Assembly: GCA_903813345.2 (NCBI GenBank)
Contig: CAIIXF020000006.1
Coordinates: 4,981,096 to 5,045,095 of the forward strand
Reading direction: 5' to 3'
Origin: Owenia fusiformis
Taxonomy: Eukaryota; Annelida; Polychaeta; Sabellida; Oweniidae
Length of the DNA: 64,000 nucleotides
Below the pieces are notes generated by a model. The model did not search any database. It was not told where the DNA came from and saw nothing but the letters and a program-made list of their open reading frames with translations. Within the stretch, counting starts at the first letter, position 1, and every line of letters begins with the position of its first letter. The position numbers were made by a program, and so were the translations under genes. Positions 22,681 to 33,423 of this stretch are shown in pieces.

Positions 22681-22854
22681 TAGGGCACTCTTGTACTTTA
22701 CAGGACATCCTCTCTTTCAAATCGTGGATACTGCATTCAGCTCCTCCATAGGCAGGTGCAGGGTTGTTGCATTCTCTGGTGCGAATTTTCTCTCCATCTC
22801 CACATGTGGTAGAACATTGTTCCCATGCTGTCCAAGGACCAGGTCCTCCATTTA
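22681..22854 (-). CDS. TSP1 repeat exon (array unit 5)
   Basis: A 174-bp phase 1-1 exon: VNGGPGPWTAWEQCSTTCGD, then AECSIHDLKERMSCKVQECP. The final base before the donor is A, not G, so the codon across the next junction becomes Ile instead of Val. All six Cys present. Confidence 0.93.
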
Positions 22855-22965
22855 CTAATAGCAAAATAGCATTGGTTAATAAGGAACAAAAACGGTTATA
22901 TTATGGAGAAGACTACACGCAATTTTATAATAAGATCATGGATTTCTAACAGTTAAGTGACATAC

Positions 22966-23139
22966 CAGGACACTCTTGTACTTTACACGACATGTTCTCT
23001 GTCAAATCGTTGACACTGCATTCAGCTCCTCCATAAGCTGGTGCAGGGTTGTTGCATTCTCTGGTGCGGATTTTCTCACCATCTCCACAGGTGGTAGAAC
23101 ATTGTTCCCATCCTGTCCAGGGACCAGGTCCTCCATTTA
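22966..23139 (-). CDS. TSP1 repeat exon (array unit 4)
   Basis: A 174-bp phase 1-1 exon: VNGGPGPWTGWEQCSTTCGD, then AECSVNDLTENMSCKVQECP. Canonical six-Cys repeat with WxxWxxC and CSTTCG motifs. Confidence 0.93.
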
Positions 23140-23250
23140 CTAATAACAAAATAGCATTGGTTAATAAAGAACAAAAACTGTTATTTCATGGGGAAGACTA
23201 CATGCAAATTCACAATTAGCTCATTGATTTCTAACAGTTTAATGACATAC

Positions 23251-23424
23251 CAGGACACTCTTGTACTTTACAGGGCTCGCTGTCTGTCAAATCGTTGACA
23301 CAGCATTTAGCTCCTCCATAAGCTGGTGCAGGGTTATTGCATTCTCTGGTGCGAATTTTCTCTCCATCTCCACACGTGGTAGAACATTGTGCCCATGCTG
23401 TCCAATGACCGGTACCTCCATTAA
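23251..23424 (-). CDS. TSP1 repeat exon (array unit 3), extra Cys
   Basis: A 174-bp phase 1-1 exon: VNGGTGHWTAWAQCSTTCGD, then AKCCVNDLTDSEPCKVQECP. AKCC introduces a seventh cysteine. Its SEPC segment matches the exon at 15955 rather than its array neighbours, which suggests shuffling or gene conversion between the two clusters. Confidence 0.93.
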
Positions 23425-23535
23425 CTAGAAACAAAATCATCAAAGTTAATAAGGAACAAAAGTAGTTATATTATGGAGAAGACTACATGCAATTTTACAA
23501 TATTCTCATGGATTTTTAACAGTTAAATGACATAC

Positions 23536-23709
23536 CAGGACACTCTTGTACTTTACAGGACATGCTCTCTGTCAAATCGTTGACACTGCATTCAGCTCCT
23601 CCATAAGCTGGTGCAGGGTTGTTGCATTCTCTGGTGCGGATTTTCTCACCATCTCCACAGGTGGTAGAACATTGTTCCCATGCTGTCCAAGGCCCAACAC
23701 CTCCATTTA
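23536..23709 (-). CDS. TSP1 repeat exon (array unit 2)
   Basis: A 174-bp phase 1-1 exon: VNGGVGPWTAWEQCSTTCGD, then AECSVNDLTESMSCKVQECP. Canonical six-Cys repeat. Confidence 0.93.
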
Positions 23710-23821
23710 CTAGAGACGAAATCAGCATTACTTAACAAGGAACAAATGTGATTATATTATCGAAAATGCTACAGGCAATAATACAATATGCGCATTGATT
23801 TCTTACAGTTTAATGACATAC

Positions 23822-23995
23822 CAAGACACCCTTGTACTTTACAGGACATACTCTCTGTCAAATCGTTAACATAGCATTCAGTTCCTCCATAAGCAGGTGC
23901 AGGGTTGTTGCATTCTCTGGTGCGGATTTTCTCTCCATCTCCACATGTGGTTGTACATTGTCCCCATGCTACCCATTCACCAAGACCTCCATTAA
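23822..23995 (-). CDS. TSP1 repeat exon (array unit 1)
   Basis: A 174-bp phase 1-1 exon: VNGGLGEWVAWGQCTTTCGD, then TECYVNDLTESMSCKVQGCL. Acceptor is CTCAG. It is the 5'-most and most diverged array unit (ending GCL instead of ECP). Confidence 0.93.
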
Positions 23996-24224
23996 CTGAG
24001 AATAAAATTAGCCTTAGGAACAACTAAAAACATGAATACATTTTTCTGACCAAAAAGAATCTGTTCTTTTTCAATACAATTCCTTCGTTTTGTTATCTTT
24101 TATTTTACCTCAAATCTTTTGTTAATGCGAAATACATCGTAATACTGATTTTGCTATTTAGGAAGCCCTTTTACGTTGCCAGTGTGGAAGAACTGGTATA
24201 TTAAGGTGTCTATCCAAGACGTAT

Positions 24225-25510
24225 AGGGAGAAATTTGAGATTTCAAGCCATATGACTCAACAAAATAGTCTCACTTTTCTATTAGGATGAGTTCAGGTGC
24301 AAACAACAACTGACCCAAGGATAAATATCATTTTCTAATTACTTTTTTTTGTGCTGGGCCATGCATTTTTAAAAGCTTTGACAGGAAGTCATTCCCTAAA
24401 TGAAAACTGAATAAAACAACATTTATTCTGAAGGTAAAGCAAAATATTTAATCAGACAGGCATAATGATATCATTAGTAGTAAAGTTGATCATTCTCAAG
24501 AAATTTAAGGGTTTAAAAATACTTTTCTTCGAAAATGATGATATAACCAAACAAAATGTCTATTCAATCAGCTTTGACTATATGGTGTTAAGGTTAGATC
24601 TCGTGTATTTTGTTCCCAAGTTCTGGGTCCTAATCACATTTTCGATTATATTTTTATTTTTAAATTTTGTTTTCCTTCATTTTGAAACACAATATCTTTA
24701 AAATAATTGTTTTACACGACACTCCATATTTAATATTCTCAAGGGTTTTAAAGCCATACATAGACATTTGATCTAACCATTAGGCATGGCCTAAGCTTGA
24801 ATCTGGAGTGTAATTTTTAATATATACTGTTAATTTTTGATAATATTTTTACCGCTACACCACAATTATCAAAAATAGTCTATGATCATTTTAGAATGCA
24901 TATCTAAGAAAGTATTCGACGCCAAATTAAGAATTAAAGGGGCAATAAGGACTGTAAAGAAAATAGGAAAGTTTTTTCATTTTTTCTGAGCTATCAAGGC
25001 AACATTTGGTTTAACATCTTCTTTGACATACCTATTTTCTTAAAATGTATGGATAAATTATCAATTTCAGCATTAAGAAGTGTTAATTCAGTTCAAAGCT
25101 TCAAAAAGGGGACTTCCACTTTTATATTTTTAAGATCCACCATGTTTCAAGAGGAATATCAGCTAAAATAATGTTTATCTAGGGGGTTTCTTTGCAGATC
25201 ATAAAAATAGATGTTAGCCTTGATGAAATATCCTAACTTAAATATATTTTGACACTGGTCCATGATCGTTGAATGACCCCTCTGCATTAATTATTGCACC
25301 TTTAATGATGTTAATCCAGTTTTCATTTAGATATTTTTCCTGTGATGACTGTCAAAAACATGGCCTCCAGAAAACGTTCTTGCTTCCAATTTTCAAATGA
25401 TATATATATCCATGGATCAGCTGTTTTTGGCATATGAACCCATCCTACATGTCCTAAAAGAAAGGTAACTAAAGACTATTTTCCTGTTACTTGAAATCCC
25501 TAATTTTAGC
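24225..25510. repeat. Diverged inverted repeat, probable fold-back element
   Basis: Bases about 24225-24440 match the complement of about 25310-25510 with moderate divergence (shared: AAATAGTCT, TCTATTAGGATG, TTCA-ATGCC-AAAA). A solo copy is near 13795-13985. No target duplication or coding frame could be fixed; the exact ends are uncertain. Confidence 0.5.
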
Positions 25511-25745
25511 CTCTAAAGTCTCTTAAAGTCACTTTAATTTTAAGATGAAACCATTGAAAGTTACTTTAAGTTGTATTATTGAAACATTTTTCAACTTGCT
25601 TAAAACTGCATGGAGTTCATGATTACTAACGTCAGCTTTGAATGTTTGACATCCCCTTGATATTCAATGGCCTTCTGATTTAAAAAAAAAGCATTAACAA
25701 GCTGCAGGGAGTTCAAATCTGACGTCAGGTACATAATTGCCATAC

Positions 25746-25919
25746 CAGGACAATCTATAAGTTTACAGAACTCGGTTTCCATAAGATCATTGTTGTAATT
25801 GCAATCATTCCCTCCATCAGCTGGTGTTGGGTTATCGTATTTTCGAGTACGAATCCTATTTCCATCTCCACATGTATTTGAACACTCTCCCCATTCAGTC
25901 CAGATACCTAGGCCAATGA
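25746..25919 (-). CDS. TSP1 repeat exon missing one conserved Cys
   Basis: A 174-bp phase 1-1 exon: VIGLGIWTEWGECSNTCGDG, then RIRTRKYDNPTPADGGNDCN and TEFCKLIDCP. The Cys that reads REC in every other copy is Tyr (RKYDNP), leaving five cysteines and an unpaired partner. It is the most 5' exon recognised; an in-frame run upstream of the acceptor is intronic, with no ATG. Confidence 0.85.
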
Positions 25920-27704
25920 CTAAAAAATAACAAACTAGGTCAAGGGGAACAGTTTCTTTCAAACATTATATTCTATTATTTTTTGACAAATTCACATATT
26001 TCAATAAACAATCACGATTTTTACAAATGTCTACATTATGCTATATCTCGTGTAATATTCGAGTAACTAATTTATCGTCAATTATAGAGAACTAGTAACT
26101 TTAATATTGTAAACAATATTTGAAGTTCATAAAAACAAATGGGATCTTCCTAAGATATACGGGGCTGAAAAAAGTAACTAATTTAACATTTAGAAAACAT
26201 CAACATCAAGCGCGGTATTTCAAACAGTGTATCCTCGCATTGTGTGTATTCTAGAAAAGAGTAGTACTAAATTAATAGTTAACCTTTATCATCATCTATG
26301 GTATTGACAGTATTCTCACTTTCCAGATAGACATACCAGAAATTTGAAAACACATAATACGCAAGTATGTGGCATGCAGTCAGGCCTCTTAACAGTTTAA
26401 TTAGTATCTATGATTATTCCACCCTATGCAGACAGAGCCTGTGGGAAATATTGGGTGCGGAGCAAATGAGCGGAGGGTGCGGAGCTAACGGTCATTTTTG
26501 AATTTAAATTTGGGATATTTCTGAAACTAAGCCGTTTTGGGACTTCAAATATACCAAGATATGTGTATTTGACACCAAATATCAATACAATTGTGAAAAT
26601 AGGCTCTGTCTGCATAGGGTGTATTCCTGAAATGTCAATTCCCAACCATCCAAAGGGACAATTATTCCTGAATTTCCAGTTCTTCAAAACTTTTCAGCAT
26701 AAGGCGGCTTTTCAATTTTACTCCCCCCGCAAATGCCAATTATCAGGTTCAAGTAAAAAAGGTCCCATATCTTCATCATGATATATGCAATATTCTTACA
26801 TTTCATGGGGCCAGACATTACATGGATATGTGTATTTTACAAAATATGATCCGTTAGCTACTTGTTGATATGGTATTAAACTCTTCAAGTTCAAAAAATT
26901 CGGATCATTTTGATATGTTTGCGAAGCTTACGTGAATGGCAAGCTGCTGTGAGAAGGGCTTTGTATAAAAATAGTTTGTAGCTTTCAGTTGGTACTAAAA
27001 TCATAAAAATCTCAACAAAGATAAAAGAATAAAGAAATCGTATTTCTAATTTCACCTTCCTCAAAAGGGTATTGTTTATCAGCACTTAGGATTTCAAACA
27101 TACAACTTTAGAATCTCATCAACTGTACTATTTCCAGTTACTCGACATATATGCCATTATGAAGCTATGACAACGAAGGACTGGAATACAATGAGACATT
27201 GTTATAACACAATAATATTTTAATTAAAAAAAAGTTTATGTAATACATAATCTAAAAAACGGCCAAGAATTAACGAGAAATTCGGGTTATGACGTCAATA
27301 TGAATGTGCAAATGAGCTGATTTTTATAAACATTACTAGTCAATCACAATCCTTGTTCACCTAGCTTTCATTTGGCGTTAATATCATCAAAATCGGACCA
27401 AGAATAAGATATATACCTAAATGCAAAAAGAGTCCTCGTTAACAGAGGCAAAATTTAGTTGCCATGGAAACAGGCGTCTTAAACATCATTGTCCCTCATT
27501 TCAATTTAAAACACATATTTCTTCACTGAAAGCATATATAAATGAAGAGATTGATGTATGACACGTACTTTTAATAACTATTAAACTCCTTTAAAGTGCA
27601 TAATTGAGAATTTCACACCTCGCCTATAAAGACAGTTGTCATCGGACATGTATTTCTCGTTTAAAGCGTCCTTATGTACATTATAATTCTATACATTACA
27701 TACA
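25920..27704. other. No gene seen
   Basis: Presumed upstream intron or intergenic DNA, AT-rich. Around 26428-26700 the sequence is richer in GC (GGGTGCGGAGC repeated), but no coherent exon was found. No further TSP1 exon or signal-peptide exon was recognised. Confidence 0.5.
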
Positions 27705-27743
27705 TTGTCCGAAAAAGCGTCATCGTGCAATAACATAAACATT

Positions 27744-27860
27744 ATGCCCAATAAAGGGTTTAAAGTTGAAGCCGAGGCGAAATATTACAGAGACGGTATA
27801 CATTTGTCTCACAGTGGCAATGTTTGCTTCGCAAACAATTTTCGCAGAAAAGTAGTGTTC
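27744..27860 (+). pseudogene. SGNH/GDSL esterase block-V-like fragment
   Basis: The plus-strand frame includes YYRDGIHLSHSGNVCFANNF. DGIHLS-x-x-G-N with a following asparagine-rich helix is how the C-terminal Asp/His catalytic block looks in SGNH hydrolases, including esterase domains encoded by some retroelements. Other blocks (GDS, Gly, Asn) were not found nearby, so this is a fragment at best. Confidence 0.35.
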
Positions 27861-27989
27861 GTCAGATATCATTCTTACGTGGTATGTAAACATTATTTTG
27901 TTTTGAAGGTTGCAAAAGATATATTTCACATGATTTTTCAATTTTGTCCTAATGCCACGTTAAAGTTTTTTAACCGTTTAAAATCATAA

Positions 27990-28867
27990 ATATGGTTATG
28001 CATAAATATATTAAACAGGTACATAATATTTTTGCCATTCTCCAAAATGTCTCGAAAAAGACAAATATTCAACTATTTGATACGGACTTCACAACAGAAC
28101 GTACCTATCAAAAGGGTAAAAACTCAATAATATCTGTAATTACAATTACAATGTTACAATGTTACAATTTTCTCTCATGTAATACATGAATCAACAATTT
28201 AAATCTTCTATCATTAGAATCATATCCCCACATCTGTCTGGTCAGTTCCTAGCATTCTGTATTCAGCAATTGGTAAATCATGATTTTGACCCTTGACATT
28301 TTTTGGCCCACCCTGTAAATTTTTTTCATAAAAATTTAATAAATACACAACAAATTTCTCCCTGGGTTACTTTGACCAACTTTAGATCTCGTTTGACCTA
28401 GTTTTTGATATTTTGATACAGCTACTTCGAGAGGTTAATAAAAATACATTGTCCAAATTAGGGTTAAATCTCCCTTAGATCAACAAATTCCAGGTTACAT
28501 GCACTTCAAACTTCGCCCGAAACGCGGGTGATATGTGAATGTTATATATTTTCTGAAGTGCTAATAGTAATACATAATTTTCCATATCAGGCAGCCATTT
28601 TGAATTTTACAAGGCAGGAATCTGTAAAATGATATAATAATTGCAATATTATCTGAAATGCCTTTCACTTGAATATAATTAAAGTCATGCTTCAGAAATA
28701 TCTCCAAGTTAACACTACCAAAATTAAGTTTTTGGACAATTTCAAAATTTTGGAAATTAATAGATTAGATTATCGCCATTTTCAAAGCGGCGGCCATCTT
28801 GTAAAATATATTTCACCAATTATAATCTTTCTAACAAATATGGAGAACAATTGGTATTTTTTACCAG
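27990..28867. other. AT-rich stretch with a stray mariner end
   Basis: TTTTGGCCCACCCTG followed by TA at about 28301-28317 is a right end of the family at 8357-9481 without a visible left end. A GGCGGCCATCTTG motif, similar to YY1 sites, is at about 28789-28801. Confidence 0.45.
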
Positions 28868-29029
28868 CTATTTCCCAGACGGGCTGACGAATTGTACGGA
28901 CTGTTACCTAATGATCTCTTGCAGAGAGCTCGAGTTATCTTAGAGCAAGATATCCTGTCCCATTCCGCACTTGGTCTAGAAAATGCGCAGTTCCAGATCG
29001 AGTTAGTCCTTGGTTTACCGGTGCTTTGA
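28868..29029 (+). CDS. Candidate terminal coding exon, function unknown
   Basis: After a pyrimidine-rich acceptor (TATTTTTTACCAG) a 53-codon frame runs to TGA at 29027-29029. It reads LFPRRADELYGLLPNDLLQR, then ARVILEQDILSHSALG and a hydrophobic end ELVLGLPVL. The composition is balanced and the local GC content is above that of the flanks, as expected for coding DNA. I do not recognise the family, and no partner exon was found. The opposite strand is also open here but reads less like protein. Confidence 0.35.
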   Translation, partial: LFPRRADELYGLLPNDLLQRARVILEQDILSHSALGLENAQFQIELVLGLPVL

Positions 29030-29659
29030 GGCCACATCTGTTTTCTGGAAATGAAATAATTTATAGACGCATTAATGCAGTGATATAAAACTGTGGTCAA
29101 AAGTTCCTGCACACGGCCTGACCGGCCAGAACCTTGAAACAAAAAAATAAAAGTATATAGAATTTTATAAAGGAGGCAATGAGTTTTCAATCATTACGTT
29201 CTGTTCTTCATATAACATAATGAGAACCATCGAGGTAAATCGTTGATTGATTATGACCAGGGGCTTTCGAGAGAAGGGTATACTACGCTGTATTTAAACA
29301 TGACACTTCGAAGTGAGCGTTGACATGCTACCCTTTTTATCATATTTTCAAAGAGTACTAAATGTAAGCAAAAATCACGGGTAGTATCTAAAGCCCCGCT
29401 ATGATTTAGAAGTCGCTAGCAAGTTCCCGCTGAAATCGCGAGCAATTAAAAGAAAAGAAGGGTTATATTTTGTTTACTTAAATTGCTAATTCGGTAATAT
29501 CTGTTTATTTTTTCTCACTACAATAGATTAAACAGATATTGGTGAGTAAAAATAGTATTCAAACAGACTCTCAACTCATTCTGTTTGTTCATTAGTGGCA
29601 AAATAAGATTTCCCGGGAAAAAACATGACGTCACGAACAGGACCGGTTATGGATTTTTA

Positions 29660-30314
29660 CACCCCAGTCACATTTCTTCGGCGATCGTGCGGTCTATCAT
29701 TTCTGCGGTCAGTAACATTTCTACATTCGCCGTAGAATTTCTGCGGTCAGATACTTTTGCAGTCACATTTCCTACGGCAGCCACACGGCGAGTTTTTGAA
29801 TTTCTGTTGATTAACGTTAATTCTTCTTTTTATTTTATCTACATCAGTGCATTTTGTTGTTTGTAGTGTAAGAATATAGTATCGAATAAAAAGAGCAAGA
29901 GAAATATAAGTTGCTGTGGTATCAGTGACCTTACATCAAACGGTATACGTATTGTGTTGTGTTAACAGCAAATAAATGACCGAAAACTGATATAAAAACT
30001 GTTTCCAAAGGTGCATTACCCATCAAACCCTATAGTCGACGCAAGTCAACGGCAAACCCGACGTGCCGCCACCGTTGGACCTTTCTGCGGTCTGGCAACG
30101 GCCTGTTGATTTCTACGGGGACCGCAGAAATGAAACAAATATTATAACTCTGAGTTATAATTTCTACGGCTACCCTGCGGCCTGTTAAAAACTGGATACG
30201 CCGTACGGAGGCCGCAAGGCGAGCGTAGTTTTTCTACGCTCGCCGCAGAAATTCACTGATTTAATTGATCTGCGATCAACGCACGGCCTCCGTACGACAA
30301 ATGTGACTGGGGTG
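29660..30314. mobile_element. PIF/Harbinger-like MITE, TTA duplication
   Basis: Ends CACCCCAGTCACATTT and complement AAATGTGACTGGGGTG are flanked by TTA (29657-29659, 30315-30317), the 3-bp duplication typical of Harbinger elements. The GC-rich inside repeats TTTCTGCGGTC and TCTACGCTCGCC motifs in both orientations. A fragment of the same family is at 46990-47117. Confidence 0.65.
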
Positions 30315-30317
30315 TTA

Positions 30318-31907
30318 ACGGCAATGCGTTATGCAACTTAAGTGCCAAGTTAAAATTGTTTACGTTATATTGTGTTCTGATTGGCCAGAAAGGAGTAACG
30401 CTTACCGAAATCACCTCATGGTTCAATGCCTTTTGATTAAAAGATTCTAGACAGCTTGAGTTATGTAATACTATCAACTGAGCGTGTTTATTTTCTATAT
30501 TGTGTTCTGCCTGGCCAGAAAGTAATTCTGCATGCCTAGCTATGTGAAAACGCACCGCTGGGTCGGAAGCTATTATATTTATCATATATATAGTCGGAAG
30601 GTATTATATTTTTTGTTTATCGGAGGAAAAAACGTGGCTCAAAAGTAATCATCTCTGAATCCATTCCTCACTTCATTGAATGCAGTTGCAATCAATTACA
30701 TATATTCAAAACCCGTTCTGTTCATGATGTCATGATTTGCATTTGACATTGTATTCCCGATTTTGAACATCAAATTTCACATTTATAAAATATTTACAAG
30801 AACGGTACCTGGTTTGACATGTTAGTGGTATTTACTTCATTTAGAACGTGTATAAACCACGGTGTTATAGCATGACGGTTACGTCAAGGCGATTTGCAAA
30901 ACTTTGCGGTAACGATAACAAAAAATGGCGGGTGGGAAAGACAGCATGTCCACTTTCTCAAGATTCACAGATAAGATTTCCTTTTCAACTAGTTCCATTC
31001 GGTGACGTATATATGGATGGTTATAAAGACTGGGTCAAATCTGCCAGGTGGGTTACTAGAAGCAGGTAACTTATTGTATTAGTTGTACATTAGATATTTA
31101 GCGGACGGTTATGTGCATGTACACATTTCAAGTCAAGGTTGCTAGTTCTGATAGCCTATTTCCACGTCATTGTTATAATTGGTAAGACATGGAATATTGA
31201 ATTGCTTATATTTGTTTTCAGGACTGGCAAGAGACACTCTTGTTTGAGCCTCTATAGGGCAAGGAAAAAATTGTGTCTTGCTTTATTTATGAAACCAATG
31301 AAAGTCAAAAAGATAGCAATGAAGAGGCAAAAGGAGAATTAACATCAAGTACTGATGAATATGACAAAATTAATAGCAATGAATCAGGGATACATATTTG
31401 AACGAGGTTCGTGTAATCGTCCATCAATTTTTTGCGTAGCCGCAAATTCAAAATATGGCTTGAGTAGAACACATGAGGTGGTTTAATTTCCAATGCTCAA
31501 TTGGCTATTTATGATCATATGTAGGCTACATCTATATACCTCGAGGTCGTTAGGCAATGCAGACCATGCCCTAATGACAGAAATAAATAAATTACTAAAT
31601 TTTGTGTAATTTGAATTTCAAACTCAACAGTTTTTTGCTTATTTCATGTTATCCCCGGGCATCAATTTGCAAAGACTACGTTCAAAATATACATTACTTA
31701 ATGCATCACCGAATGCGATACTTACATAAATCGTTCATCCTTTCGTTGTTACACAGTAGTAGAAAATAATGCACCAACCTTAGTTTTGTGTTCCATCACG
31801 GCCATTTTAAATGATAAATCAGTGAACGTAGCCGTCCAACCTCGTTTCCAGACGCTATAGCAGGGTGATAAACTGTATTTTGACCACATGAGCATGGAAC
31901 AGACACT
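30318..31907. other. Insert between parts of the composite element, no clear gene
   Basis: Contains two copies of TATTGTGTTCTG-TGGCCAGAAAG (about 30368 and 30499). Open frames of 60-75 codons occur (for example 30848-31069) but show no recognised motif. Confidence 0.45.
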
Positions 31908-32587
31908 TTGAATTGTATGCTGTTCAAAGCGTTTTCATTTAATTTTACTCAATCATTACATGGTATTGTAATAAAAAGCAACTGCTGCAAAAAAGTATCA
32001 CGAGCTGATATTCTGAGTTTCGTTATTTGATAATTGGAGAGAGAATGTATCTTTATCTCTATATTTCTATATTTTATAGCTGAAGAAGGTCGTTGCCCTT
32101 CAGTTGAAATGGTCATAGGTAATGTGAGTTTCACTTCCTAAAGTTTCACAAAAAATGTATTTCAATTTTACCATATCCCTCAGGGTCCCGCTTCTACCAT
32201 GAGCAATAAACTAAAGATCCCGCTGAAAACATGAGGAGGCCCCGCTGAAAACATGAGGAGGTCTCGCTGAAATCAGGAGCAAATGTGTCTCCAAAATGGA
32301 GTGAAGCAAGATTTTAATCAGCAAATCTGCCGCGAATGTAGCCAACGTAATAGATTTATTAATTATTGATACTCACACATGCATATCACATATCATTGTC
32401 ATTGTTATTATTGAGGGGGGGGGTCGAGCAATCCCCCTTACCAAAAGCTGGCTACGAGCATGATTCCAATAAAACCATTTCACTAACAGTATTTCGACCT
32501 GACTCCATCGAGAAAACCAAGAGAAGATTTAAATCTATTCCACGGCTTCTGACAAGTTTCAAATAACTCTTTCTTCTTTGTATGCAA

Positions 32588-32985
32588 TATCATAGGAATA
32601 TCCTATGGTTTTGAAAAAATATCATTTATATCCAATAGTGGATATTGATATCTTCATGAATGAGCGCAGCGAATGAGTGAAGATATTTATATCCATGAGT
32701 GGATATAATTGACATTTTTGAAAAACCATGGGATTGTCCGTTCATCCCATGGGAAATTATCATCAGCGAAAAAATTTGAAAAATATAATTTAAGAAAAAA
32801 TTTGAAAAAATAATTTAAAAAATTGTGAAAAAATGTTGAAAAAATTCGACACCATCGAATATCACTTTTCAAACCATCGAATATCACTTTTTAAGACGTG
32901 ATATTCGATAGTTTAAAAGTGATATTCGATGGTTTGTGAATTTTTGGCTAAAATATGATGTCTTGATCCACATATCAAATATACA
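32588..32985. repeat. AT-rich palindromic dispersed repeat, copy 2
   Basis: Inverted relative to the copy at 19440-19905. Bases 32848-32940 hold four alternating copies of ATCGAATATCACTTTT and complement that can form nested hairpins. Confidence 0.7.
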
Positions 32986-33423
32986 CCTGCCATGGGGGTC
33001 GAAATACATTATTAAAGGTGTTCCAGTGGCCCCGCTGAAAAAATGAGGAGGCCCCGCTGAAAACATGAGGAGACCCCGCTGAAAACACGAGCAAACATGA
33101 CTACCCGCTTTGATCACGAGGAAAGCTTCATCATTATTCCATGAATATAGTGAGCTTCTTTATATGAACGTACACGAATGTGCAAATAACGTATTAATGA
33201 CAATCACATAACATATCATTCTATGGCAACATCACAAATATTTCTTCTTCAACTTCAGGCAGTCTAATCCATCTGTCAGTGGCATGATCAAATTTTTATA
33301 TATGAATAGACTTTGTACATTTCGGAGTTAAATGTACATTCTACATAATTAACTATTCCATGGATTATACTTCTGAGGACACATATATTTCATTGGCTTC
33401 TTTGTCCGACCGTTCATTCATTC

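Larger units (their letters stand above)
22396..23995 (-). repeat. Tandem array of six TSP1 exon-intron units, 285-bp period
   Basis: Exon ends at 22396, 22681, 22966, 23251, 23536 and 23822 are 285, 285, 285, 285 and 286 bp apart. Both the 174-bp exons and the roughly 111-bp introns are closely similar, so whole exon-intron units were copied, most simply by unequal crossing-over. Confidence 0.93.
4052..25919 (-). other. Gene model: TSP1-repeat and REJ/PKD-type surface protein, internal part
   Basis: Thirteen minus-strand exons, 25919 down to 4052, encode ten TSP1 repeats followed by an REJ/PKD-like region. All TSP1 exons are 174 bp, start after AG and end before GTATG with phase 1-1. The last TSP1 exon (phase 1) can join the REJ exon at 6675, and the next two junctions also keep the frame. 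TSP1 repeats bind matrix and glycans; REJ regions occur in polycystin-1-like proteins and sperm receptors for egg jelly, next to a GPS site and membrane segments. I infer a large extracellular or membrane protein. The signal peptide, further N-terminal exons, and any GPS, PLAT or transmembrane exons are outside the window or not recognised. Introns between about 5 and 23 kb are swollen by transposons. Combining TSP1 repeats directly with REJ is unusual in vertebrate polycystins. Confidence 0.75.

Noticed and set aside
25921-25962. In-frame extension upstream of the first TSP1 exon that looks like a hydrophobic leader
   Set aside because: It is intronic: a clear TTTTTTAG acceptor lies at its end, the only start is a TTG, and all sister exons begin at the same place.
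30848-31069. 73-codon plus-strand frame with Cys, Trp and Lys clusters
   Set aside because: No recognisable motif, no supported splice partner, and it lies within inserted repeat DNA.
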